DNA from: Macrostomum hystrix
Taxonomy: Eukaryota > Platyhelminthes > Macrostomidae
DNA length: 64,000 nucleotides
Direction: 5' to 3'
Assembly (NCBI GenBank): GCA_950097015.1
Contig: CATNEN010000030.1
Span: 4,511,001 to 4,575,000 of the forward strand
The notes beneath the pieces were generated by a model. The model had not been told where the DNA came from. It did not search any database and saw only the letters and a program-made list of their open reading frames with translations. This document shows positions 53,601-64,000 of the stretch, in pieces (position 1 is the stretch's first letter; each line of letters begins with the position of its first letter). The position numbers were made by a program, and so were the translations under genes.

Positions 53601-53925
53601 TTAGGACTGACCTGAGGGGTAGCCATCACAGACATGTGTGTAGACATCACAGATATGGGGTAGCCATCACAGAAATGTGTGTAGACATCACAGATATGGG
53701 GTAGCCACCACAGACATAGGGGTAGCCATCACAGACATGTGTGTAGACATCACAGACATGTGTGTAGACATCACAGATATGGGGTAGCCATCACAGATAT
53801 GTGTGTAGACATCACAGATATGTGCGTAGACATCACAGACATGTGTGTAGACATCACAGACATGTGTGTAGACATCACAGATATGGGGTAGCCATCACAG
53901 ATATGGGGAGATAGGCAGCATGGAT
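53600..53925. repeat. About 22-bp minisatellite (GTAGACATCACAGA..)
   Basis: About 14 copies of two interleaved unit types, GTGTAGACATCACAGACAT and GGGTAGCCATCACAGATAT, downstream of KCNQ. It ends abruptly where a different array begins. Confidence 0.9.
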
Positions 53926-54205
53926 TTGGGGAGAGCCAGCATGGATATGGGGGAGAGCAAGCATGGATATGGAGAAGAGCAAGCATGGATATGGGGGAGA
54001 GCAAGCATGGATATGGGGGAGAGCAAGCATGGATATGGGGAGAGCCGGCATCGATATGGGTGGATAGCCAGCATGGATATGGGGGAGAGCAAGCATGGAT
54101 ATGGGGGAGAGCAAGCATGGATATGGAGAGAGCCAGCATGGATTTGGGGGAGAGCCAGCATCGATATGGGTGGATAGCCAGCATGGATTTGGGGGATGGC
54201 CAGCA
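53926..54205. repeat. About 22-bp minisatellite (AGCAAGCATGGATATGGGGG..)
   Basis: About 13 copies of a purine-rich unit GAGAGCAAGCATGGATATGG with ATCGATATGGGTGGATAGCC variants, directly joined to the previous array. Long open frames on both strands are by-products of the repeat. Confidence 0.92.
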
Positions 54206-55240
54206 TGGAATCGAGCGACCAGCGTGCTGCTCATCCAATCGGTTGAGCAGCAGAGGACATGGCCTTCCGTTCCCCTTTGCATAGGTCCCTTTGGAGAAGG
54301 ACTGAGACTTGCAGATAAAAATTTAGAAGCTTTTACCTTACTTGTCGCTATGAAAATGCTTTGGACTTTGAAATCTGGGAAAAGCTATAAGATGATAATC
54401 CTAGCACTATTTTACTAGCAACAGCAGCAAAGACTAACCAACCTCCTATCATGACATTCTGGCTCTAATACTTTTGAGAGCCTTTGCCTTATATACTAAA
54501 CCCTAAGCGTAATATATGACGTTTATTTAAAAAGGACAGATATTAGATTTTCTAGTAAAGACAGTGCGACAAAATAGCAAATTATATTAATTCAAAATCA
54601 CGTAGACACTACTAATAAAAGAAGCAAGTAACGTGCAAAGTTGTACTTTTATATTTGAAATATTTGTGTCTACTTATTTTAAGGCAATCGCACTGACAAA
54701 AATGGTAGAGAATATTATTTTATTCTAGAATCGGTCAAATAAAAAAACATTTAATCAACCTGATGCCATGAAGCAATTCAAACTACGTATAAAGGATAAT
54801 GAATCAGCTGTAGTAATAACTGCTATTCAGGAGCCACGATAAATAGCATATATCCGTTATTCAGGTGCGAACTAAAATAAGCAGGAGTGCTTGACGAAGC
54901 GAAAATACACTGTGATTTCCGAGTACATTGAGAGTATTGATCAGATAAAAACTTTTCCTATGATAGGTGTCGACCCGAGCTGCACACAAAATAGCACTAT
55001 ACTAATCAGGCTCCATTGAACCACTAAAGGACTCGAGCATCACTCTCTTTGTGCCATCAGCCAGTTAAAAATTCTCAATCTGAGATAAGACAGCTTTGAC
55101 AGAAGCAGACGCAAGGTATGAAGATTGAAGAAGGGTATATGATGGTTAGTCAGAGTGACTCAACATTTTCGTGTCGCAACCCTTACGCTGTCATTAACAG
55201 CAGAAAGAAGCTAAAATTTTCCTCCCTATTCGATGAAAGA
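54206..55240. other. AT-rich spacer, no gene seen
   Basis: Convergent spacer between the 3' ends of KCNQ (plus) and the 7TM receptor (minus). Nothing recognisable before the foldback repeat at 55245. Confidence 0.5.
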
Positions 55241-55244
55241 ACAT

Positions 55245-55685
55245 AAAGAATCACAAAACATCGGCATCGTCGAGATATTCAACGATTCTCTTCGGGGTCT
55301 CCGGTGTCTAAAGCCGCCAATGTAGGCATAATTATTCTGCTTACAAAATTTCATGATGGAACGATGTAGGCTCTTATAGTTCACTAATTTTATAGACTAT
55401 ATTTAAAGTTACGAGCTATTATGTTATTGAACTAATATGGAATTGCCACACAGTTTTATACAGAGCAATGTTAGTGTCCTTGTCACCAGGGCATTCGACA
55501 AGAATCGCTGAATATATCGACGATGCTGACGTCAGATGGCTTTGAAAGTTAGTTCCCCCTATAGCACGAAAAATTTTGATAGATATGGTGACGAAAATCG
55601 TCAGGCGGTTTGGGAGCTATCGTGAAGTAGGCAGTGGTTATTTGAAGCACCCCCGAAATCTTTTCTACTGTTAAAATTGGATCAA
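55245..55685 (+). mobile_element. Dispersed foldback-type repeat, copy 3
   Basis: GGCATCGTCGAGATATTCAA at about 55262 is inversely repeated by GAATCGCTGAATATATCGAC and GATGCTGACGTC at 55502-55535. Other shared blocks are TTATACAGAGCAATGTTAG, GAGCTATCGTGAAGTAGGCA and a terminal TTTCTACTGTTAA. No protein is encoded. It lies just downstream of the 7TM receptor gene. Confidence 0.75.
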
Positions 55686-55804
55686 TGGCTTTGCAGCTGA
55701 AGCTTCGCTGTTGATAAATTTCGGGATAGAATATTGCTTCTTTCACATGGCTGCCATTGCACCCAGACCATGGCTCTCTCCCAGCAACAGAAAATCTCGG
55801 AGTG

Positions 55805-58119
55805 TCACTTGGACGAGTTGTCCGGGCTGACCCTGTTGCGCAGCCGCAGGAAGGTGTAAGCGAATGCGTTGTAGACGCCACCAAGATTAGTAAAAGACAC
55901 CGCAGCTTGGTAGTTGAAAGCTGTCAGGTTGTTGGGATTGCTGAAGTTGACAATGAAGAACACAAACAGAGACAGCCACTGGAGGTAGAGAATGAGGATG
56001 AACACTGTGAACTGGGTGGCCAGACGGTTCATGCCGGAGTTGCTGCTTGAATCGGCCAGGCCGCTGCGCCTCAGTCGGTGCGAGGAGACGCACAGCTTGA
56101 TGGGTATGGCCGAGTAGCAGAAGGTGCCCACCGTGACCGTAATCCACGGAAACACGGCCTCGTACACAATGGCCAGGGTCGAATAGAACGGTAGCTCTAT
56201 GTTTATGCCGCACCTGTTTGAGTCAGTGGGCTTTTTCAGATAAATTAGAGTTAAGTTTATGCACTTCTGCAACCTAAGAACTGTAAGTTCTGCGTCTTCA
56301 ACTGCCTTTAATCTTGAAAACTTTTCTATTCCTTGACGTTGTAGCTTCCTGGTATATATAGGAGCTCTGGACTTTTGACTGAGAAGGGGATCGAATCGCA
56401 ACTCCAGCGAAACAATTAAGCGAGACATTACTTAAGTCCACCGGGCACAAACATAAACTGTGACAGAAATTTTAGTGGGTGCGGTGGCCCCTGAGCAATG
56501 GACTGAACGCTGTACTCAGCGTTTGGAAGCATCTCTCACCAGAGCCCAGCGTAGCCGAACCAGCCCACGCTCACACCCAGCAGGCTAAGCAAGCCCGGGA
56601 TGAGAAAGGACACCGATAGAAGGGCGATGTCGAACGACGGCCATTGCACCTGTGGAGACAGGCGAATTCGTGCTTAATTATGCAACAGTAAAATTGTATA
56701 TATATATTAAACCAGACTCTTTGTGTTCGATGTCGATAATTAAAATTTCTACATTGTATAACTAAAGGTACGGCTTGAGCCCGTTAATCCGTACTCATGC
56801 TGAGCTCTTTAAATTTTTCTACTCACAAAATTTTATCATGGAACCATGTTGGCTTCAAAAATTTCAATCAGTCACAGGGCACAAAAGCAAAAGCACCCGA
56901 TCAGCTTCTCAACGACTCCTGCTTTTATTGAAGGTCCAGACGGTCGCCGCCGATGCTCCAGACGGAGATGAATGGGACCCTGGTGACTGGGACGCTGAGA
57001 ACAAAGGTCCCTGCGACAGATGAAATCCGATGATTGAACCAGTATGGATTTGCCATAGAGGTTTATATAGAGCAATCTTAGTTGGCCTTGGCCTTGGGTC
57101 TTCGACAAGAATCGCTGAATATCTTGGAGATGCTGACGTCGGACCTTTGAAAGTTAGTCCATCGTAAGGAGCCTAAATTTTGATCCATATCGTGGACTTT
57201 TACGAAAATAGGTTTTTCGGTTTGGGAGCCTTTGTGAGGTAGTCAGTGGGTATTTTATATATCCCCGTGGTCTTTCTACTGTTAATATCGACAATACTAA
57301 TTTACATAAATGCACTTGTTGCTGCTAATAGCTCATTTAAGAAGCCAAAACAGAAGGTAAAATTGTGAATACGTTTACTCGGATGCTTTATTTGATTGGC
57401 ACTATATAATGTAAATGGTATCCGAAGCAAAATACGCTTATTGAAGTATTATACACTGCTAGTGAATTTAAGTCCGCACCTTTTTACCGAGTACCACTCC
57501 AATGAAGGCCGACGCGGCCACGAAGCTGGCAATCATGCAGCTCGCGTCGAGTCCCCAGTGAAAGAAGAAGGCGCAGATCTTGCAGATGAAATAGTTTGTG
57601 GTCTCGTTGTTCACATAGAGAATTATGTGATCGATGCCATGCGAAGCGGTAAAGAAAATGTCACCAATGGCCAGATAGACCTGAAAGCAATTAGGCTCCA
57701 TATAGATCGAGATGAGTACGCAGTGTTCCTGCGTCTGTTACTTACTGCGCGAGATATACTGCCTAATCATGAAAGATTCGGGGAAATAATAGGGAGAGTG
57801 GCAGTATTTAGAACACAAATTGTTACAGTGGAATCAGGAATCGAACCCCCGACTTTTAAGTTTTAATAACAAATAGCTATAGGCGACGAAATTCGCATAT
57901 ATTTAGTTCAGAAGAACTCACCACTAGCCTATCCATCATGGGCTTCTTTCTCAGAGGCACACGGTAGCCTTTCATGACAAACGAAAGTACAATTACGGAG
58001 CAGGACGCGACCACGGAGCACAGACAGCAACTGAATGCGATCACGTGCAGCTCGCGTATGAATGGCCTGCTAAGGCCCTCTCTGGTTGAGCTTGTAGTGG
58101 AGCTGTTGCTGAAATTCAT
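55805..58119 (-). CDS. Seven-transmembrane receptor, complete (about 305 aa), possibly cAMP-receptor-like/GPR157-like
   Basis: Exons in transcription order: 58119-57922, 57680-57480, 56649-56540 and 56213-55805; phases close to 305 codons plus stop. A short glycosylatable N-terminus (NFSNSST) precedes TM1 (VIAFSCCLCSVVASCSVIVL). TM2 starts VYLAIGDIFFTASHGIDH. TM3 follows a cysteine (CKICAFFFHWGLDASCMIA). TM4 is ALLSVSFLIPGLLSLLGVSV and leads to a second extracellular loop with LWCGIN, whose cysteine can pair with TM3. TM5 is AVFPWITVTVGTFCYSAI, TM6 is FTVFILILYLQWLSLFVFFI and TM7 is FTNLGGVYNAFAYTF. There is no DRY or NPxxY. The short loops, the WC after TM4 and the G-x-x-NA of TM7 recall the class E/GPR157 group, but that is a weak inference. 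The first methionine after an upstream in-frame stretch was chosen as start. The second intron holds a foldback repeat and the first a SINE fragment. Confidence 0.85.
56810..57300 (+). mobile_element. Dispersed foldback-type repeat, copy 4
   Basis: Shares CTCACAAAATTTTATCATGG, TTGCCATAGAGGTTTATATA, GACAAGAATCGCTGAATATC, GATGCTGACGTCGGACC, GTTTGGGAGCC and the terminal TCTTTCTACTGTTAATA with the copies at 20840 and 55245. It sits within the 7TM receptor intron 56650-57479, antisense to the gene. Confidence 0.7.
57812..57862 (-). mobile_element. tRNA-like SINE fragment, family B, copy 2
   Basis: On the minus strand, AAAAGTCGGGGGTTCGATTC is a good box B followed by the same flank as the copy at 40075. 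Box A is not visible, so it is a fragment. It lies in the receptor's first intron. Confidence 0.4.
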
Positions 58120-59520
58120 CTCGCTTCTATCGGCTATGCTAAGAACCTCCCGATGGTTGCTACTCAATACTCATCTGATCAAGCGGAGCCGAGCCTTAAA
58201 TCTTTGCAAAGTTAGCGATTGTAGTTGCCATGACAACAAGGAAACAAGCTACATGAATAATGAAGGCGTTCACCAACTCAAAGCTAGAGCGCTGAGCAAT
58301 CAAAGATCTTGGGAAAGCAGCATCTGCAGCAACAAGAGATTCTATAGCTATTTTCCATGTAAAACGATATTGGAGCAAGCTCCTCTTTTTTTATCCTCCA
58401 TCGCCGGTCCTCAGCAATAATTGAAGTTGCACTTGCTCACTTTTAGCAAAACAGCCTTTCCCCTTCGTGTTTGCCTTGGGTCACACGCAGAAACAGGCTG
58501 TTGATTCGGTTTTTTTCCTTCAAACTTTTTCATCGAGAAAACAGACCAGGATTCGTATTTGTTCACTAATACGAATATGTCGACTTCGTTGAAACTTTGG
58601 ACCACCCGCTCTCTGAATTAACTTGCTTTCATAATCAAAATGGACTAGCTCCAACACTTAAGGGATTGAATTTGATTGAAAAAACCGACTTCCTTCTCGG
58701 AAATGGATTTCACAGAAATTACAGTACAGTCAAAAACAAAAGAAGTTTAGCCCAGCCTGCCATTAAACTGTTTTAGTAATATAATTTAAACTTGATTTTA
58801 GCATGAAAATTAGGATTTAGAATAGAAAGTGCTCAAATTAAAACACTAGGACTTGCAACGTTTTCGTATTCAAGATCAAGCAGCACGACTGAATTAGATT
58901 ATAAAAACTGTTCTAATGGCTGTGGTTCTGTTCCACTGATGAGCTTGAGCTTGCTTGTGAAAAAATCTTGTTTCTACCCAAGCACTTAAACGTAGACTGA
59001 ATTTCATGCACTTTCAAAAGTGACCCGCGCTTGCAATACAAGTGTTGAAATCTATGAGCTGTTATGACCTGTTGCTATACCCCGCACTCTCCCAAAACAG
59101 TTAGAAGCATTTAAAAAGCACAGGAAGCAAGTAGTTTAAAACACAGCAGCAAAAACCAATGAGTAATGTTACACAAATTTCTTGCTTTAAGTGTGTATTT
59201 CTCGCGAATATCTCAATAGCACATTTTAACAGGAGAGGAACAAAAAAACAAAAAGAGAATCAACAAATCTTAATGGCAAAGCCGAATATGCTAGCTAGAC
59301 ATAAAACTAGTACAAACAACACTTCCATGTCAGTTCTTCAAGCAGTGTTTTAGAGTAACTCAATCAATCAACTGATGACTATACCTGGCCATTAAGCTAG
59401 GAACTTAGGAACTCAGTCATGAATAAAAAGGGCAAACAGTATATAAAAAACAAGAGATGCGCTAGAGGACGAAAGTTCAATTAAAGTGTCAAATTGAAAC
59501 ACTTGGTACAGAACTAAGAG
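58120..59520. other. 5' region of the 7TM receptor, no other gene seen
   Basis: AT-rich DNA that should contain the receptor promoter and 5' untranslated sequence. Open frames on both strands in 58120-58420 are continuations around the first exon and show no domain. Confidence 0.45.
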
Positions 59521-59524
59521 TGTG

Positions 59525-61015
59525 GACTGCAGGATAGGGCTAATGGGAGGTGAACTGAAGGATAGGGGAAAGTGGGAGGAGGTGAACTGAAGGATAGGGG
59601 AAAGTGGGAGGAGGTGAACTGAAGGATAGGGGAAAGTGGGAGGAGGTGAACTGAAGGATGGGGGAAAGTGGGAGGAGGTGAACTGAAGGATGGGGGAAAG
59701 TGGGAGGAGGTGAACTGAAGGATAGGGGAAAGTGGGAGGAGGTGAACTGAAGGATAGGGGAAAGTGGGAGGAGGTGAACTGAAGGATGGGGGAAAGTGGG
59801 AGGAGGTGAACTGAAGGATAGGGGAAAGTGGGAGGAGGTGAACTGAAGGATAGGGGAAAGTGGGAGGAGGTGAACTGAAGGATAGGGGAAAGTGGGAGGA
59901 GGTGAACTGAAGGATAGGGGAAAGTGGGAGGAGGTGAACTGAAGGATAGGGGAAAGTGGGAGGAGGTGAACTGAAGGATGGGGGAAAGTGGGAGGAGGTG
60001 AACTGAAGGATAGGGGAAAGTGGGAGGAGGTGAACTGAAGGATAGGGGAAAGTGGGAGGAGGTGAACTGAAGGATAGGGGAAAGTGGGAGGAGGTGAACT
60101 GAAGGATAGGGGAAAGTGGGAGGAGGTGAACTGAAGGATAGGGGAAAGTGGGAGGAGGTGAACTGAAGGATAGGGGAAAGTGGGAGGAGGTGAACTGAAG
60201 GATGGGGGAAAGTGGGAGGAGGTGAACTGAAGGATAGGGGAAAGTGGGAGGAGGTGAACTGAAGGATAGGGGAAAGTGGGAGGAGGTGAACTGAAGGATA
60301 GGGGAAAGTGGGAGGAGGTGAACTGAAGGATAGGGGAAAGTGGGAGGAGGTGAACTGAAGGATTGGGGCTAATGGGAGGTGAACTGAAAGATAGGGGAAA
60401 GTGGGAGGAGGTGAACTGAAGGATAGGGGAAAGTGGGAGGAGGTGAACTGAAGGATAGGGGAAAGTGGGAGGAGGTGAACTGAAGGATAGGGGAAAGTGG
60501 GAGGAGGTGAACTGAAGGATAGGGGAAAGTGGGAGGAGGTGAACTGAAGGATTGGGGCTAATGGGAGGTGAACTGAAAGATAGGGGAAAGTGGGAGGAGG
60601 TGAACTGAAGGATAGGGGAAAGTGGGAGGAGGTGAACTGAAGGATTGGGGCTAATGGGAGGTGAACTGAAAGATAGGGGAAAGTGGGAGGAGGTGAACTG
60701 AAGGATAGGGGAAAGTGGGAGGAGGTGAACTGAAGGATAGGGGAAAGTGGGAGGAGGTGAACTGAAGGATAGGGGAAAGTGGGAGGAGGTGAACTGAAGG
60801 ATAGGGGAAAGTGGGAGGAGGTGAACTGAAGGATTGGGGCTAATGGGAGGTGAACTGAAAGATAGGGGAAAGTGGGAGGAGGTGAACTGAAGGATAGGGG
60901 AAAGTGGGAGGAGGTGAACTGAAAGATAGGGGAAAGTGGGAGGAGGTGAACTGAAGGATAGGGGCTAATGGGAGGAGGTGAACAGAAGGATTGGGGCAAG
61001 TAGGAGAAGTAAGTA
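59525..61015. repeat. 32-bp minisatellite, about 45 copies
   Basis: The unit is GTGAACTGAAGGATAGGGGA plus AAGTGGGAGGAG. A shortened variant unit (GGATTGGGGCTAATGGGAGGT core) recurs at intervals (60361, 60551, 60643, 60832). The purine-rich plus strand makes all minus-strand frames stop-free, producing a spurious frame of more than 500 codons rich in Ser/Pro/Phe. It separates the receptor and ERp44 genes. Confidence 0.97.
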
Positions 61016-61592
61016 GGAGAAGGAACCCACCAGAAGATACAGTAGATGACCCGCTAGCATGCTGAATTGCTGCAGAATGGTCAAGCAAAAAAACAAGAGA
61101 CAAATCCCATTGAATGAAGAAAAAACACAAAGAAACAGAAAGGAATTTTCGAATGAAAAACAGACGCAAGCGCAAAGCAAGATAGCAGGTCAGAGGCAGA
61201 CGCATGAATGGGGTGCAAGTTTTAAAAGGAAACCGGTCGAATGACAGTGACAAGAGAATTGTCTTTCATATTAATTAGGCATATCTTGGCTTTAAACTTT
61301 TGATGGCTCAATGGGTGGCTACATTATACGACATACCACTTAATATAACATAAGTTAATGATGTATCGATTTTGACAATGCTCCGAGAGGCGCACACGCG
61401 AGGGAAATAAGTCAAGAAATGGTTCAGGAGAGGGAAAGCAAACTAACAAAGAAGGCTCCAAGAATAATCAAAACAGAAGAACTCTCCAGCCGCAGGAATT
61501 CCAAATAATGCAGTGCCCATCTGGTACATTTTCCTCTGCAGTTCACAATCTCCAACTGAGTCTCAGAATCTGCTTCACACCATGGCAAAATT
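61016..61592. other. 3' flank of ERp44, no gene seen
   Basis: Non-coding DNA downstream of the ERp44 stop codon. No motif recognised. Confidence 0.5.
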
Positions 61593-64000
61593 CTACAGCT
61601 CATCACGCAGAATGGTGTACCGATTGCGGCTAGGCGACAGTTTCTTAAATATACTCTTCGGCGGGCTGGTCGATGGGGAGAGCGGTTGCTGAGGCTGCTG
61701 CTGTGGGTTCTGATCAGTACGTGGGGCATGGTCCTTGCTGCCCGGCTGCTCCTATAGAGGTCATTTAAGGAAGGAGTTCGTTGAGCGAGCGATGCAAGTT
61801 TCTGTGCGAAATGGACTCGGCCACTTATATTTGGCAATTTCGGGACTGGGATCAGAAATCGGAAAATCGGAAAAGACCAGAAATCACCTCTCTGTTTTGA
61901 AGCATCGAATAAAAAAGGCATAAAAATCGGATGAAAATGAATCATGAAAATGTTCGGTTACACCACAGCTACTGATACGTTACATACTAAGTTTTTATGC
62001 ATTCCACCTTTTGATTCCCGTACTTAACTTATAGCTTCAGATTTAATATGAAACATATATTTTACAATTTATCAGAGCTTAAACAACTCGTGCTAAAAAC
62101 TTGATGCTGTTATGAGGTCTGCAAAAATAATAACTGTGCCTACCCAGATTTCCGTGATTAAAATTTATCAAGATCTTTTAATGCATTTGAAATAATTTTC
62201 GTTAGTAAGCTGAAAGGGGTGTAAGCTCACCGGGGTCACCTCGGCGTGCTGGGGGCTGGGCGCAGTAGTTGGGTCAGGGCCATGATGGAACTCCCTGTGC
62301 AGCTTGCCGCTCTGCAGGTCGGTCACAAACTCGGAGAATAGCTCCGGATGGTTCTGCAGACTATCGCGCACATCATGCTGGAACACGTACATGTGTTTGA
62401 AGCTATCAATGGCCACAACTGGCAGGTCGTTCACAGTCTTGCCCAGGTGGTGCAGTGGGTGTGAGAATATGGTACCTTGGCCGACTAGGAAATTGACGCT
62501 ACCTGACAAAGCGAAAATAACGATCATGCATGAGTCACACACAACTGGCAGGGCACCAAGGCAAGTTTCATGCTTCAATCAAGCCTAAACCAGGTGGTTC
62601 AGCACAGTTCACAAAAAACTAAACACACACATATCATTATAGACCGATGTTATGCGGCGCTAGATTCGCTAGTCAGCAATGGGCTACCTGGTTTTCACAT
62701 TCTTTTTCAAAGAAGGCACAGACTTCGAACAAACGTACGCCTGTGCTGAGTCAGATGTCTTTCCACAACAGATTTGAACAAATCCACTAGAGCCGTGTCG
62801 CCGCTTGGATAGAACAGAATGAAGAACGGTAGGCCCTCCTCGGTTAGCTCTTCTGCATTCTGGAAAGTGATCTCGCGCACAAAAGGGACGCACTGGGACA
62901 GAACGAATTCTTTCAGTGAGTCCTCGCCTGATTTCGGAAGGTTAATGCGACTTATTGTGTCCGGCTGAAAAATGGACCAGCGACAAAAATGCTATGATAT
63001 CAGCTGCTAATGGCTACTTACTAGTACTATACACAGAAACGACAAAGTATTTGAAGCGTAGGTACAAAAAGCTAGTAAAACTTACCCCTTTCTGGAAAAC
63101 TATTTTTTCCGGTTCATCTTTTAGTCTGGAAAAAAATAACAAATATTACTTGCAAACACATCTTCACATTCACATTTGAATTCGCTGCAACCAATTCTGC
63201 TTTTCTGCAGGTTTAACACTGGATACTTGCGACAAGCTGTCAATATGTTTATATGAATAATGTCAAAACATGAAATATAAGAATCAGTTATAAACCATTT
63301 TCATACGTAGGTGATAATGAAGGTGAAAAATCCGGAATATTGATTGTGGAAATGAACTTTAAAGCAGAAAAGATATCAGGTGCGTGTTTTTTAATAACAC
63401 TGCATGATAAAAATTGTCAAACAGTTTAACAGCTTGTCGCGAGTGCTCAAATTGTTAAATTTGAATGATTCAACGCAAACTCATTGAAACTCATTGTAAC
63501 AGTAAGCTTGCTTAGCACGGGAATAAGTGGGCTTAGAGAAGATATATTAGCCAATATTACGCTCAGTCATCCTATTTGCCTCAGTGTTTAAAAACACAGG
63601 TAGTCTTAGATTGCTAGACAAGCTTGGAGGCCACTAATCACACGTACCCGGTGACGCTGATAAACCGACAGTCGTCTCGCAGCATGGAAGCCACGCGGGA
63701 GAACTCCTCGTAGGCTGCCGACTTGTTGGAAGTGAAGAAGCCGATGATGCCTCCCTGGTCGTTCTCCAGTGGTATGGGCACAGCGTCCGCAGACTCGTGC
63801 TCGGACTTGATCACCTGTCGTATTAATTATTAAGATAGTAATGCTAACCCTAACTGTAAATAGAAAAGATCAATAATAATTCAGCATTTGTTGATCCTTA
63901 GGCAAGTTAAGCAACTTACATGAACCATGGAGTCGGTGAGCTGCGACCTGACGAATTCGCTGATCCCTTCAACTGAGCGCTGGCCGCGGTACTCCCGCTT
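61593..64000 (-). CDS. ERP44: ERp44 (thioredoxin-family ER/Golgi chaperone), 5' part off the right edge
   Basis: ERp44 retrieves Ero1 and unassembled secretory proteins from the early Golgi to the ER. Exons in transcription order: beyond 64000 to 63920, 63814-63648, 63125-63086, 62964-62739, 62502-62231 and 61751-61593; all GT-AG with matching phases. Diagnostic stretches, judged from remembered ERp44 proteins, are REYRGQRSVEGISEFVRSQL (end of the first thioredoxin domain), IIGFFTSNKSAAYEEFSRVA, CVPFVREITF, EELTEEGLPFFILFYPSGD, VVAIDSFKHMYVF and SGKLHREFHHGPDP. The histidine cluster in the last one is the zinc/pH-sensing region of the family. A Gln/Pro linker leads to FKKLSPSRNRYTILRDEL, with RDEL as the KDEL-receptor retrieval signal. 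The catalytic CRFS-type motif lies outside the window. Confidence 0.96.

Noticed and set aside
53771..54418. Several overlapping open frames on both strands
   Set aside because: By-products of two 22-bp minisatellites.
59413..60999. 528-codon minus-strand open frame rich in Ser/Pro/Phe
   Set aside because: It is the translation of a 32-bp purine/pyrimidine-asymmetric minisatellite; the peptide repeats because all three frames lack stops, and no unique protein sequence is present.
62720..62739. GC-AG intron in ERp44 (CACAG/GCGTAC)
   Set aside because: The canonical donor two bases further (CACAGGC/GTACGT) gives the codon phase required by the next exon, whereas the GC donor does not.

Overview
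This is nuclear DNA of an invertebrate animal. Conserved animal genes (protein kinase N, a KCNQ potassium channel, ERp44, a seven-helix receptor and Shisa-like membrane proteins) are split by GT-AG introns that keep codon phase. Long AT-rich spacers carry decayed transposons of several classes. Nothing bacterial or plasmid-like is present. A spiralian or flatworm-like animal is plausible, but that is inference.

Layout. On the minus strand, positions 1-6903 hold most of a PKN gene in eight visible exons; the extreme C-terminus lies off the left edge. Positions 6.9-16 kb are a transposon graveyard: a non-autonomous Merlin-like element with a perfect 8-bp target duplication, a LINE 3' end and Gypsy-type LTR retrotransposon relics. 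Two small minus-strand genes for single-span, proline-rich membrane proteins lie at 16.1-16.4 kb and 21.4-22.1 kb; the second has a Shisa-type cysteine pattern. Positions 22-30 kb are mostly non-coding, with one full-length SINE. The plus-strand KCNQ gene occupies 35.3-52.95 kb, with a possible extra 5' exon at 29.98-30.42 kb. Its introns hold a Tc1 element, a SINE, a truncated Harbinger transposase, tiny palindromic insertions and several minisatellites. On the minus strand follow a complete four-exon 7TM receptor (55.8-58.1 kb) and the 3' two thirds of ERp44 (61.6 kb to the right edge), separated by a 1.5-kb minisatellite.

Most notable. (1) The KCNQ gene has two tandem 111-bp, phase 0-0 exons, each encoding the selectivity filter and S6. 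They look like mutually exclusive alternatives that would give two channel pores; the upstream one has GYGQ instead of GYGD. (2) Three 40-44-bp palindromic inserts, each starting CAAGGAC and each flanked by its own 8-bp target duplication, define what looks like an ultra-short MITE family. (3) Long introns repeatedly contain a private minisatellite (units 15-45 bp). One array iterates the authentic 5' splice-site heptamer of its intron, and another leaves a PKN intron open in frame from end to end.

The genes show no operon-like logic; they are independent genes. All exon joins were deduced by reading splice sites, codon phase and remembered family similarity. No alignment or transcript evidence was available.
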